64,000 nucleotides of DNA from Modestobacter muralis. GTDB lineage: Bacteria > Actinomycetota > Actinomycetes > Mycobacteriales > Geodermatophilaceae. Below the pieces are notes generated by a model. That model had not been told where the DNA came from. It saw only the letters and a program-made list of their open reading frames with translations, and made no database searches. This document shows positions 1 through 8,019 of this stretch, one piece after another. The position numbers were made by a program, and so were the translations under genes. Every line of letters starts with the position of its first letter. The first letter of the stretch is position 1. The DNA is taken from positions 496,001 through 560,000 of the forward strand of contig NZ_JAAGWH010000013.1 in the NCBI RefSeq assembly GCF_010682105.1, read 5' to 3'.

Positions 1-710
1 CCGCTGGCCAGCGCCGCGGCCGAGACGATCACCTTGAAGATCGAACCCGGGTGGTTGCGCTCGTCGGTGGCCTGGTTGACCCGCGGGTCGACGGCGTCGG
101 AGCCCTCGTCGGGGGTGATCTCCGAGTCGTACGCGCGCACGGCGTCCGGGTCGTGCACCGACAGCCGGTTCGGGTCGTAGGTCGGGGTGCTGGCCAGGGC
201 CAGGACCGCGCCGGTCGACGGGTCGAGCGCCACCACCGCGCCGGTGACGCCGTCCAGTCCGGCCATCGCGGCCTCCTGGACGGCGGGCTCCAGGGTCAGC
301 TCGACGTTGCCGCCGGAGGGGTCGCGGCCGGTGAACAGGTCGGCCAGCTGGCGTCCGAAGAGGCGGTCGTCGTCGCCGTTGAGCACCGCGTCCTCCGCCT
401 CCTCCAGCCCGTCGGCGGTGGCCAGGATCGACTGGTAGCCGGTGACCGGGGCGTACAGCGGACCCTGGGCGTAGGTGCGGGTGTAGCGCAGCGGGTCGTC
501 GGGGGCGCTGGGCACCGAGGAGGCGATCTCGTTGCCGGCGACCACGATGGCCCCGCGCTCGCGGTTGTACTGGTCGGAGAGCCTGCGGGTGTTCTGTGGG
601 TTCTCCCGCAGGCCGTCGGCCCGCACGACCTGGATGACGTTGACGTTGACGATCAGCAGGGTGAACAGCACCAGGACGGCGACGGCCACCTTGCGCAGGG
701 GTGCGTTCAC
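1..710 (-). CDS. pbpA: Penicillin-binding protein PbpA, 5' part only
   Basis: Peptidoglycan transpeptidase anchored in the membrane, acting with the neighbouring RodA/FtsW-type polymerase. Only the first 236 residues are visible; the rest lies beyond the left edge. A GTG start is followed by one hydrophobic signal-anchor (about residues 8-25), then the dimerisation region, and close to the edge the catalytic S-I-F-K tetrad (SxxK) encoded around 33-44 after H-P-G. The KTG motif is not visible. The start overlaps the rodA stop by four bases (GTGA), so the two are translationally coupled. It is the last visible gene of the leftward fhaA-fhaB-pstP-rodA-pbpA run; in mycobacteria and streptomycetes pknA and pknB follow. 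Confidence 0.93.
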   Translation of the reverse strand, partial: MNAPLRKVAVAVLVLFTLLIVNVNVIQVVRADGLRENPQNTRRLSDQYNRERGAIVVAGNEIASSVPSAPDDPLRYTRTYAQGPLYAPVTGYQSILATADGLEEAEDAVLNGDDDRLFGRQLADLFTGRDPSGGNVELTLEPAVQEAAMAGLDGVTGAVVALDPSTGAVLALASTPTYDPNRLSVHDPDAVRAYDSEITPDEGSDAVDPRVNQATDERNHPGSIFKVIVSAAALAS

Positions 711-2131
711 GGCCGGACCACCTCCGTGGGTGCGTCGGTCAGTTTCGCGACCGGGGCGGCCGGCGGGGCGGCCGGGCGGCGGGCGGCGTCGCTGATCCGG
801 ACCAGCAGCGCGACCAGCCCGAAGTTCGCGACCAGCGAGGAGCCGCCGTAGGCGACGAACGGCGTGGTCAGGCCGGTCAGCGGGAGCAGCCCGGTGACCC
901 CGCCCAGGACGACGAACACCTGCCAGGCGACGGCGAAGGCCAGCCCGGCGGCCAGCAGCTTGCCGAAGCCGTCCCGGCAGACCAGCGAGGTGCGCAGCCC
1001 GCGCTCGACCAGCACCAGGTAGAGGACGATCAGCGCGACCAGGCCGAACAGGCCCAGCTCCTCACCGATCGCCGCGGCGATGAAGTCGCTCTTGGCCACC
1101 GGCACCTGGTCCGGGCGCCCACCGCCGAGGCCCGCGCCGAAGAGGCCGCCGGTGCCGAGGCTGAACAGCGACTGGACGATCTGGTAGCCGCCGGTGTCGG
1201 CGTAGCCGAACGGGTCCAGCCAGGTGTCGACGCGCACGCGGACGTGGGAGAACGCCTGGTAGGCCACGTAGGCACCGCCGGAGAACAGCAGCAGGCCGAT
1301 GACCAGCCAGCTGGCCCGCTCGGTGGCGACGTAGAGCATCACCACGAAGATGCCGAAGAGCAGCAGCGAGCTCCCCAGGTCGCGCTCGAAGACCAGCACC
1401 AGGATCGAGGCCACCCAGGCCAGCAGCACCGGGCCGAGGTCGCGGCCACGGGGCAGCTCCAGCCCGGCCACCCGCCGGCTGGCCAGCGCCAGCACGTCGC
1501 GCTTGTCGACCAGGTAGGCGGCGAAGAAGACGATCAGGCAGATCTTGGCGAACTCGCCGGGCTGGATGGAGAACCCGGCCACCCGGATCCACAGCTTGGC
1601 GCCGTTGATCTCGGAGTTGGGCAGCACCGCGGGGATGGCTAGCAGCACCAGGCCGACCAGTGCCAGCGTGTAGGCGAAGCGGGCCAGCACCCGGTGGTCG
1701 CGGACGACCACCAGCACCGCGATGAAGAGCACCAGCCCGACGGTGGCCCACAGCAGCTGGACGGGGGCGTCCTCACCGGAGTTGTTGCGGCCCAGCGTGT
1801 TCCCGGCGATGTCGAGCCGGTGGATCATCACCAGGCCCAGGCCGGAGAGCATCGCGATGCAGGGCAGCAGCAGCGGGTCGGCGTAGGGGGCGAAGCGGCG
1901 CACCACGAGGTGGGCGACCAGCCACAGCGCGCTGAACCAGATGCCGAAGGTGGCCAGCTCCGGGCGGAGCGCATCGGTCAGCGTCAGGTCGACGATGCAC
2001 TGCGCGGCGATCGTGAGCAGCACGGCGAAGCCGAGCAGCAGCAGTTCGGTGTTGCGCCGCTTCGGGGTGGGACCGGTGCCCACCGGGGCGGCGTTCGGGT
2101 CGGTGCCGGAGGCACTCGCCAGCCCGGCCAC
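707..2131 (-). CDS. rodA: RodA/FtsW-type SEDS peptidoglycan glycosyltransferase
   Basis: SEDS-family polymerase that elongates glycan strands from lipid II, partnered by the PbpA transpeptidase encoded directly downstream. The 474-residue protein has about ten to twelve membrane helices; the C-terminal part shows the family patterns around G-Y-Q-I-V-Q-S and the P-F-V-A-Y-G-G-S-S block. Length fits actinobacterial RodA (about 470). The GTG start overlaps the pstP stop by one base (TAGTG) and the stop overlaps the pbpA start, so it sits in a tight operon. The N-terminal 25 residues are polar and would be cytoplasmic. Confidence 0.94.
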   Translation of the reverse strand: MAGLASASGTDPNAAPVGTGPTPKRRNTELLLLGFAVLLTIAAQCIVDLTLTDALRPELATFGIWFSALWLVAHLVVRRFAPYADPLLLPCIAMLSGLGLVMIHRLDIAGNTLGRNNSGEDAPVQLLWATVGLVLFIAVLVVVRDHRVLARFAYTLALVGLVLLAIPAVLPNSEINGAKLWIRVAGFSIQPGEFAKICLIVFFAAYLVDKRDVLALASRRVAGLELPRGRDLGPVLLAWVASILVLVFERDLGSSLLLFGIFVVMLYVATERASWLVIGLLLFSGGAYVAYQAFSHVRVRVDTWLDPFGYADTGGYQIVQSLFSLGTGGLFGAGLGGGRPDQVPVAKSDFIAAAIGEELGLFGLVALIVLYLVLVERGLRTSLVCRDGFGKLLAAGLAFAVAWQVFVVLGGVTGLLPLTGLTTPFVAYGGSSLVANFGLVALLVRISDAARRPAAPPAAPVAKLTDAPTEVVRP

Positions 2132-3591
2132 TAGTCGGACTCCCGGCAGTCCACCCCCGGCTCACCGGAGCGGGACTGTCCCGTGACCGGAGCCGAGCTG
2201 GTGGTCACGGAGGAGGAGGGGGCCGGGTCGCTGCTGGTGGGCGCGCCGCCGGACGTGGTGGGGAGGGCGGTGGCCGACGGGGCGCCGGGGAGGCCCTCGG
2301 TCGGCGGGGTGCTGCTGGGTGCGGGGCTCGGGACCGGGCTCGGGGCGGCCGCGGTGGAGGTCGGGGTCGTGCTGGCCGCGGGGCAGGAGGGCAGCTGCTG
2401 GCCCTGCAGGTTGGACAGGATGCGGTCGGCGTCGGCCCGGTCGGCCGCGTCGATCCCGCCGGCGACCCGGTTGCGGGCGGCCTGGGTGAGGTCGCCGGTG
2501 GCCAGGGTGGTCGCCGTCTCGAGCCGGTAGAGGTCCACCCCGACGACGGAGGTGTCCAGCCCGCGGAAGACACCGACCCGGTCGCCGTCCGCGGTCTCGG
2601 CGACCCCGATGAACCAGTGCCCCATCACGAACAGGTAGCCGCCGATCGCGGCCGCGCCGAGCACCACCACCGCCGTCAGCGCGATCAGGGCCGTGCGCAG
2701 CGGACGGCGGCGGCGGACCGGCGGGGAGACGGTGGCCTGGACGGCGGTGGGGCTGCCGGCCGGCGGTTTGGACAGCGCGGCGCGCCCGGCGGCCGAGCGG
2801 GGGTCGACCTCGCGCTGGCCGACGTTGTCCCCCGCGGCGCCGTCGATGACCGGGTCGATGCGGGCACCGCGGCCGTCGTCCTCCACGACGTCGGCGACGA
2901 TGCAGGTGATGTTGTCCGGGCCGCCGCTGCGCAGCGCCAGCTCGATCAGCCGGTCGGCGGTGGCCTGGGCGTCGGGGTCGCGCATCGCCCCGGCGATCGT
3001 CTCGTGGCTGACCACGCCCGAGAGGCCGTCGGAGCAGAGCAGGTAGCGGTCGCCGGCGCGGGCGTCGCGCATCGACAGGTCGGGCTCGACGTCCTGGCCG
3101 TTGAGGGCGCGCAGCAGCAGCGAGCGCTGCGGGTGGCTGTTCGCCTCCTCCTCGGTGATCCGGCCCTCGTCGATCAGCGACTGCACGAAGGTGTCGTCGT
3201 GGGTGATCTGGAAGAGCTCGCCGTCGCGCATCAGGTAGGCGCGGGAGTCGCCGACGTGGCACAGGCCCAGCCGGCCGCCGGCGAACAGGACGGCGGTGAG
3301 CGTGGTGCCCATGCCCTCCAGCTGCGGGGACTCGCGGATCACCTCGCGCAGGTGCTCGCTGCCGTCGAAGACCGCCTGACGCAGTGCCTGGAGCAGGTCG
3401 CCGGAGGGGGTGTCGTCGTCGAGGTGCTCGAGCGCGGCGATGACGACCTTGCTGGCCACGTCACCGGCCGCGTGACCGCCCATGCCGTCGGCGACGGCGA
3501 GCAGCCGGGGACCGGCGTAGACCGAGTCCTGGTTGGTGCCGCGGATGAGCCCGCGGTCGGAACGGGCCGCGTAGCGGAGGACCAGGGTCAT
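2131..3591 (-). CDS. pstP: PP2C-type Ser/Thr protein phosphatase PstP
   Basis: Mn/Mg-dependent phosphatase that reverses PknA/PknB phosphorylation of cell-wall and division proteins. The ATG at 3591 is chosen because of a strong GAGGAGGAA ribosome site just upstream. The 486-residue protein has the PP2C catalytic domain at about 1-235, with R-G-x-N-Q-D near residue 17, the metal-binding D-G-M-G-G-H-A motif near 36 and G-D-S-R near 107. A proline/alanine linker, one membrane helix at about 297-320, and an extracytoplasmic Ser/Thr/Pro-rich tail follow. The order phosphatase-TM-tail matches mycobacterial PstP. Located between fhaB and rodA. Confidence 0.95.
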   Translation of the reverse strand: MTLVLRYAARSDRGLIRGTNQDSVYAGPRLLAVADGMGGHAAGDVASKVVIAALEHLDDDTPSGDLLQALRQAVFDGSEHLREVIRESPQLEGMGTTLTAVLFAGGRLGLCHVGDSRAYLMRDGELFQITHDDTFVQSLIDEGRITEEEANSHPQRSLLLRALNGQDVEPDLSMRDARAGDRYLLCSDGLSGVVSHETIAGAMRDPDAQATADRLIELALRSGGPDNITCIVADVVEDDGRGARIDPVIDGAAGDNVGQREVDPRSAAGRAALSKPPAGSPTAVQATVSPPVRRRRPLRTALIALTAVVVLGAAAIGGYLFVMGHWFIGVAETADGDRVGVFRGLDTSVVGVDLYRLETATTLATGDLTQAARNRVAGGIDAADRADADRILSNLQGQQLPSCPAASTTPTSTAAAPSPVPSPAPSSTPPTEGLPGAPSATALPTTSGGAPTSSDPAPSSSVTTSSAPVTGQSRSGEPGVDCRESD

Positions 3592-3664
3592 CGTTCCTCC
3601 TCGCTGGTGCTCGTCGATCCGTCGACCCGGGGTGCTGTGCTGCTGCGGGACCTCGCGAGCGCGG

Positions 3665-4126
3665 TCACGTCCGGAGCTCCAGGACGGTCTGCCCGATCTT
3701 GATCGGCTGCCCGGGGGAGACGAGCAGCGGACCCTGCACACGCTGCTGGTCGAGGTAGGTGCCGTTGGTGGACCCGAGGTCCTCGACGTACCACTGCCCG
3801 CTGCGGTTGGTCAGCCGCGCGTGCCGGGAGGAGGCGAAGTCGTCGGTGAGCACGAGGGTCGAGTCGTCCGCGCGGCCGATCAGGATGGCCTGCTCCCCGA
3901 GGGTGATCCGGGTCCCGGTGAGCGGGCCGGCGGTGACGACGAGGTGCCGGGGGCCCCGGGAACCCCGCTTGCGGGCCGGTGCCGCACGGGGCGGCACCGA
4001 CGCCACCCGGCCGGTGCGGCCACCGAACAGGTCGGCGCGCACCACCCGGAAGGCGGCGAAGACGAACAGCCAGAGCAACAGCAGGAAGCCGAAGCGGAAG
4101 GCCTGGAGCACGATCTCGGAGGTCAC
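3665..4126 (-). CDS. fhaB: FHA-domain protein FhaB (FipA-type)
   Basis: Phosphothreonine-binding adaptor of the PknA/PknB pathway. The 153-residue protein has an N-terminal hydrophobic helix (about residues 7-27), a basic linker and a C-terminal FHA domain (about 65-150) with the family G-R, S-x-x-H and G-S-T-N-G-T motifs. The GTG at 4126 is used because the nearby upstream ATG runs into TGA. It lies 37 bases after fhaA and upstream of pstP on the same strand, the same order as in mycobacteria. The ligand is presumably a phosphorylated division or wall protein; this is inference from homologues. Confidence 0.92.
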   Translation of the reverse strand: MTSEIVLQAFRFGFLLLLWLFVFAAFRVVRADLFGGRTGRVASVPPRAAPARKRGSRGPRHLVVTAGPLTGTRITLGEQAILIGRADDSTLVLTDDFASSRHARLTNRSGQWYVEDLGSTNGTYLDQQRVQGPLLVSPGQPIKIGQTVLELRT

Positions 4127-4163
4127 GATGCCATCCCGGCCCCGCGGTCCGCAGTCGGGCCTC

Positions 4164-4946
4164 TCACGCGCCGTCCTGCCGGTAGACCAGCACCGAGTGG
4201 CCGACCCGGATCACGTCGCCGTCGAAGAGCTCCTGGAACCCGACGCGGCGGCCGTTGACCAGGGTGCCGTTCGTCGAGCCCAGGTCCTGGACGGCGATCT
4301 GGTCACCGTCGAGCTGGACGTCGGCGTGCTTGCGGCTGACCCCGGTGTCGGGCAGCCGGATGTCGGCCTCGGTGCCGCGGCCCAGCACGTTGCTGCCCTG
4401 CTCGAGCACGTGCTTGGTGCCCGGGCCGTCGACGACGAGCAGGTGGGTGACCTGCGCCGCGGGGTGGCGGACCACCGGTGGCGGGGCCGCGACCGGGGCT
4501 CCGCCGCGCAGCGGGGGGAGCGGGGGCACGCCGGGCGGCGGGGGCGGCACGGCGGCCGGGGCGCCGCGGTGGCCGTCGTCGCCGACGTGCGAGGCGACCT
4601 CGAAGACGCCGGTGCGCAGCTCCTCGTCGCGCTCGAGGCGGACCTCGACGTCACCGAAGGTCTGGTAGCCCTCGCCCTCGATGTGCTCGCGGACCATGTC
4701 GGCGAGCTCGGCGGCCAGCTGCTCGGACCACTCGGCCAGGTTGTCGTGGTCGGTGGGGCCCAGGGTCACGACGAAGACGTTGGGGGCTAGGACGCGGCCA
4801 CCGCCGAGGACCGAGCGCTGCTCGTCGGCCTCGCGCTGCAGGGCGTGGGCGATCTCGGCGGGGTGGACCTTGCCCTTGAAGACGCGGGCGAACGCCAGCC
4901 CGACCATGCCCTCGAGCCGTCGCTCGAAGCGCTGCAGCACACCCAC
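4164..4946 (-). CDS. fhaA: FHA-domain protein FhaA
   Basis: Regulator of peptidoglycan synthesis that binds phosphorylated partners such as the MviN pseudokinase region in mycobacteria. The 260-residue protein has an N-terminal DUF3662 domain (about 1-120, starting with the typical L-Q-R-F-E-R and F-x-x-V-F-K-G segments), a proline-rich linker at about 130-160, and a C-terminal FHA domain (about 170-255) with G-R-G, S-R-K-H and G-S-T-N-G-T. The linker is shorter than in Mycobacterium FhaA, so the whole protein is about half that length. First gene of the leftward operon; about 250 bases separate it from tRNA-Leu on the other strand. Confidence 0.93.
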   Translation of the reverse strand: MGVLQRFERRLEGMVGLAFARVFKGKVHPAEIAHALQREADEQRSVLGGGRVLAPNVFVVTLGPTDHDNLAEWSEQLAAELADMVREHIEGEGYQTFGDVEVRLERDEELRTGVFEVASHVGDDGHRGAPAAVPPPPPGVPPLPPLRGGAPVAAPPPVVRHPAAQVTHLLVVDGPGTKHVLEQGSNVLGRGTEADIRLPDTGVSRKHADVQLDGDQIAVQDLGSTNGTLVNGRRVGFQELFDGDVIRVGHSVLVYRQDGA

Positions 4947-5196
4947 AGTCGCTCCCTCGCGTTCGGCTGACCTCCCCGGTGCACCTGAGCGTCGATCGTA
5001 ACCGGGGGAGGGTCGCCGGACCGTTCGCCGAGGCGCGGAGTCCGGTGGACGGGGGGTGTCCCCCGGAGCTCGCGGGACCGTTGTACCAGGGTGTCGGGCC
5101 CTGCGCCCCGGGCCGCGCCGGGAGGAGCCGACACGACCTGGCTGCGGGGTGGTCGACAGGGGCGCGCGCGGTGGCTGCTATCGTTCTTCCTCGCCA

Positions 5197-5282
5197 GGGC
5201 AAGTGGCGGAATGGCAGACGCGCACGGTTCAGGTCCGTGTGTCCGAGAGGACGTGGGGGTTCAAGTCCCCCCTTGCCCACCA
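5197..5282 (+). tRNA. leuT: tRNA-Leu (anticodon CAG)
   Basis: An 86-base class II tRNA with a 7-bp acceptor stem (GGGCAAG at 5197-5203 with CTTGCCC at 5272-5278), A discriminator and an encoded CCA. The anticodon stem CACGG/CCGTG encloses loop TTCAGGT, giving anticodon CAG at 5230-5232, which reads CUG, the main leucine codon in such GC-rich genomes. A long variable arm and the T-loop GTTCAAG are visible. A tRNA-Leu sits at the same place beside fhaA in Mycobacterium tuberculosis (leuT), supporting conserved synteny. Confidence 0.97.
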
Positions 5283-5307
5283 GGACCCCTCCTCCGGGAG
5301 GGGGAAC

Positions 5308-5340
5308 AGAGCGCCGGATGCCGCCAGGCACCGGCGCTCT
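5308..5340. terminator. Hairpin terminator after tRNA-Leu
   Basis: A perfect 10-bp inverted repeat (AGAGCGCCGG at 5308-5317 with its complement at 5331-5340) lies between tRNA-Leu and the convergent DUF1707 gene. The loop itself contains a short GCC/GGC stem. It could serve both directions. Confidence 0.7.
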
Positions 5341-5353
5341 TCCGTTCCCGCGG

Positions 5354-5794
5354 TCAACCGGGCAGCTGGTCCCTGCCGCGGCGCGTGAGCGTCTGGCTGA
5401 GCAGGACGACCCCCCAGGGCCCGATCACCCAGACCGGCCACGGGTAGAGGACCTGACCGGCGGAGACCGACGTGAGGGTCCAGACGCCGAGCACGATCAC
5501 CGCGGTGACCAGCCAGTTCCGCCACGCGTCGGCCAGCTGGGCCCCGCCCGGGCCGGCGCAGGCGGAGGCGGAGGACGGCGGTGCCGACTGCTTCGTCAGC
5601 GACACCGGCGCGGTGGTCGGTGGCAGGTCGGTGGTCAGCGCGGCCAGCTCGCCGTAGGTGCGGGCGTCGTAGGCGCGGGCCAGTCGCTCGTCGTACTCGG
5701 CGACGGTCAGGCGGCCGGTGGTCATCGCGGCGCCCAGCCGGTCCGCGACCGCGGCCCGGTCGACGTCGGCGGCACGCAGGTGGGGCTCGGGCAC
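5354..5794 (-). CDS. DUF1707 domain membrane protein
   Basis: Small actinobacterial membrane protein of unknown function. The GTG at 5794 follows GAGGAGG with good spacing and begins V-P-E-P-H-L-R-A-A-D, the usual start of DUF1707. The DUF1707 domain (about residues 4-52; pattern R-x-x-D-x-D-R...L-x-x-A-x-x-x-G-R-L-x-x-x-E-Y-D-E-R) is followed by a linker and two closely spaced hydrophobic segments (about 88-106 and 112-130), so the N-terminal domain should face the cytoplasm. 146 residues. It is convergent with tRNA-Leu and divergent from the epimerase gene, with a parS-like palindrome in the divergent gap. Confidence 0.8.
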   Translation of the reverse strand: MPEPHLRAADVDRAAVADRLGAAMTTGRLTVAEYDERLARAYDARTYGELAALTTDLPPTTAPVSLTKQSAPPSSASACAGPGGAQLADAWRNWLVTAVIVLGVWTLTSVSAGQVLYPWPVWVIGPWGVVLLSQTLTRRGRDQLPG

Positions 5795-5877
5795 GGGGTC
5801 CTCCTCGGATCGACGTCCCCAGTGTGGTGCCGGACACGGGCCCAGGACCACTGACGTCTGTCACCAGCTGAGGCGAC

Positions 5878-5891
5878 GTTCCACGTGGAAC
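5878..5891. promoter_or_regulatory. parS-like palindrome, copy 1
   Basis: Perfect 14-bp palindrome GTTCCACGTGGAAC, here extended to 16 bp by flanking C and G. It differs from the actinobacterial ParB site GTTTCACGTGAAAC by one symmetric base pair. It lies in the intergenic gap between two divergent genes. Identical 14-mers occur at 29465 and 53651. Confidence 0.6.
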
Positions 5892-5947
5892 GGACGCGGG
5901 TCGGCTGTGGTGAGCTGTGCGCTCCGGCCGTCTCCCTGGAGGACCCC

Positions 5948-6883
5948 ATGTCGCTGGACCCGTCGTCGCCCGAGCAGCCCTGGCCCCGCACCGAGCCGCT
6001 GGAGGTCGAGGTGGCCGCCGGTGACGCCCGGCTGGTCGTGGACCTGCGCGGCGGGGGGCTGCGGGAGCTCGTCGTGGGGGACTGGCCCGTCGTCGACGGC
6101 TACCCCGCCGGCACGGTGCCCGCCGGACGGCGCGGCGGCGTGCTGCTGCCCTGGCCCAACCGGCTGCGCGGCGGCCGGTGGTCGTGGCGCGGCCGGGACC
6201 TGCAGCTGGACGTGGTCAGCGAGGCCTCGCCCAACGCCGTCCACGGGCTGGTCACCGCCCAGCGGTGGGAGGTGCTGGCGCAGCGGGCGGACGCCGTCAC
6301 CGTCGGGACGACGATCGAGCAGCGCACCGGCTGGCCCTTCCGGCTGGCCGCGGCGGTCGACTACGAGCTGGCGCCGGGGCAGTTGACCGTCACGGTGCGG
6401 GTGCGCAACCCCGGCGACCAGGACGTCCCCTTCGGAGCGGGCATGCACCCCTACTTCTCCGTCGGCGCCGACGCCCCGGGGGACGTGTCGGCCGCCGAGC
6501 TCTCGGTGCCGGCCCGCACCGCGCTGGTGCTCGAGGGCGGCCTGCCCACCGGCGGGAGCCGGCCCTTCGACGGCGCGATCGGCCGCATCGGCGACCTCCC
6601 GATCGACACGGCGGTGACCGACCTGGTGCGTGACGACGACGGCTGGGCGCGCACCCGGCTCAGCGGCCCGGCCGGTGCGCTGACCGTGGCGGTCGACGCG
6701 GCCTGGCGCTGGCTGCAGGTCTACACCGGCGACACACTGCCGGCCGACCAGCGGCGGCGGAGCGTGGCCGTCGAGCCGATGACCTGCCCGCCCAACGCGC
6801 TGGCCGACGGTGTGGACGTGCTGGTCGTGGCGCCGGGGGAGACCTGGTCGGGCAGCTGGACGTGTGCGTGGACGCCGGCGTGA
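5948..6883 (+). CDS. Aldose 1-epimerase family protein
   Basis: Probable sugar mutarotase (GalM-like) interconverting alpha and beta anomers of hexoses in the cytoplasm; exact sugar unknown. ATG at 5948 is preceded by TGGAGGACC. The 311-residue protein has the family blocks: L-L-P-W-P-N-R (substrate-binding arginine near residue 68), N-A-V-H-G-L (histidine near 99), G-M-H-P-Y-F (catalytic histidine near 175) and the C-terminal V-E-P-M-T-C-P-P-N-A with the catalytic glutamate near 278. The following MOSC gene starts within its stop codon region, suggesting a two- or three-gene operon ending with the S4 protein. Confidence 0.87.
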   Translation: MSLDPSSPEQPWPRTEPLEVEVAAGDARLVVDLRGGGLRELVVGDWPVVDGYPAGTVPAGRRGGVLLPWPNRLRGGRWSWRGRDLQLDVVSEASPNAVHGLVTAQRWEVLAQRADAVTVGTTIEQRTGWPFRLAAAVDYELAPGQLTVTVRVRNPGDQDVPFGAGMHPYFSVGADAPGDVSAAELSVPARTALVLEGGLPTGGSRPFDGAIGRIGDLPIDTAVTDLVRDDDGWARTRLSGPAGALTVAVDAAWRWLQVYTGDTLPADQRRRSVAVEPMTCPPNALADGVDVLVVAPGETWSGSWTCAWTPA

Positions 6884-7605
6884 CCAGCCCGTTGGAGGTC
6901 CTGGAGGTCTGGCGGTTCCCGGTCAAGTCGCTGCTGGGCGAGCGCCTGGAGCGGGCCGAGCTGGGCCCCGAGGGCGTGGCCGGCGACCGCGGCTGGGCGC
7001 TGTTCGACGTGGCCACCGGGTTCGGGCTCACCGCGCGCCGGGTCCCCGAGCTGCTGTTCGCCGCCGGCCGGCTGCTCCCCGACGGCACCGCCGAGGTGGT
7101 GCTCCCCGACGGCACGGCCACCGCCGAGGACGACGTCCTGTCGGACTGGGCCGGTCGCCGGGTGACCCTGCGGCCGGCCGCCGAGGTGCACGGGGACCGC
7201 CGCTACGAGAACCCGGCCGACGTCGACGACGAGGGCGGGCGGTGGAACCCCTTCTCCGGGGCCGACGGCGCCTTCCACGACAACGCCGACGCCCGGGTGA
7301 CGTGTGTGTCCACCGGCACCCTGGGCGGCTGGGACCGGCGCCGCTTCCGGGCCAACCTCGTCCTGGCCGGTGCCGGGGAGGACGAGCTGGTGGGCCGGCG
7401 GGTGCAGGTGGGCACCGCGGAGCTCGACGTCGTCCGGCGGGTGCCGCGCTGCGTGATGACCACCCGGCCGCAGGGCGGCGGGATCGCCCGGGACACCGGG
7501 GTGCTCAAGACGATCCACCGGGAGCGTGGCGGGGCGCTCGCGGTGGGCGCCCTGATCACCCGGCCGGGCACGGTCGCGGTGGGCGATGGGGTCGACGCGG
7601 GCTGA
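6880..7605 (+). CDS. MOSC domain protein
   Basis: Likely molybdenum-cofactor sulfurase-like or YiiM/MOSC oxidoreductase partner protein of unknown substrate. An N-terminal MOSC_N beta-barrel (V-W-R-F-P-V-K-S-L near residue 10) is followed by the MOSC domain, including A-N-L-V near 160 and the conserved cysteine in R-C-V-M-T-T near 190. The start chosen is the GTG at 6880 that overlaps the upstream stop as GTGA; an in-frame GTG at 6862 would add six residues. About 241 residues, typical length. Translational coupling to the epimerase is likely, though a shared function is not obvious. Confidence 0.85.
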   Translation: MTSPLEVLEVWRFPVKSLLGERLERAELGPEGVAGDRGWALFDVATGFGLTARRVPELLFAAGRLLPDGTAEVVLPDGTATAEDDVLSDWAGRRVTLRPAAEVHGDRRYENPADVDDEGGRWNPFSGADGAFHDNADARVTCVSTGTLGGWDRRRFRANLVLAGAGEDELVGRRVQVGTAELDVVRRVPRCVMTTRPQGGGIARDTGVLKTIHRERGGALAVGALITRPGTVAVGDGVDAG

Positions 7606-7624
7606 GCCGGGGGAGGATGAGCGG

Positions 7625-7840
7625 GTGCGCACCATCGAGCTCCGCTCCGGCGAGGAGTCCATCCGGCTGGGTCAGCTGTTGAAGCTGGTCGACGCCGTGC
7701 CCTCCGGCGCCCAGGTCAAGGACGTGCTGGCCGCAGGCGACATCCGGGTCAACGGTGAGGTCGAGGACCGCCGCGGCCGGCAGGTCCGCCGCGGCGACGT
7801 CGTCTCCGTGGTCGATCAGGAGGACGTGCAGGTCAGCTGA
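7625..7840 (+). CDS. Small S4 RNA-binding protein (YaaA/RlbA-like)
   Basis: A 71-residue protein consisting almost only of an S4 RNA-binding domain: L-G-Q-L-L-K, then G-x-x-K-x-V-L-A-A-G-D-I-R-V-N-G-E-V and the R-R-G-D-V-V ending typical of the fold. Likely binds structured RNA, possibly rRNA, as in other short YaaA-type S4 proteins. GTG at 7625 is preceded by GGGGGAGGATGAG; the region upstream of it reads poorly as protein. It follows the MOSC gene by 19 bases on the same strand. Confidence 0.85.
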   Translation: MRTIELRSGEESIRLGQLLKLVDAVPSGAQVKDVLAAGDIRVNGEVEDRRGRQVRRGDVVSVVDQEDVQVS

Positions 7841-7952
7841 CCGGAACGACCCGGACGCGCTGGGTGACCGACGCGGCGGTGCGCGGGTGAGTTCACACAG
7901 ATGTCACACAACCGGCGAGCGGCCCAGCGGGGAGCAGGCAAGCTGGAGGGAG

Positions 7953-7987
7953 CCCGGGCGGCGGTGCTGCGGAACCCGCCGCCCGGG
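7953..7987. terminator. Inverted repeat terminator between convergent genes
   Basis: Perfect 12-bp arms CCCGGGCGGCGG (7953-7964) and complement (7976-7987) with an 11-base loop, located between the S4 gene (rightward) and the endonuclease-fold gene (leftward). Position and symmetry suit a bidirectional terminator. Confidence 0.65.
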
Positions 7988-8019
7988 ACACTCTTCTCCC
8001 GCTCAGCTCTCCTGACCGG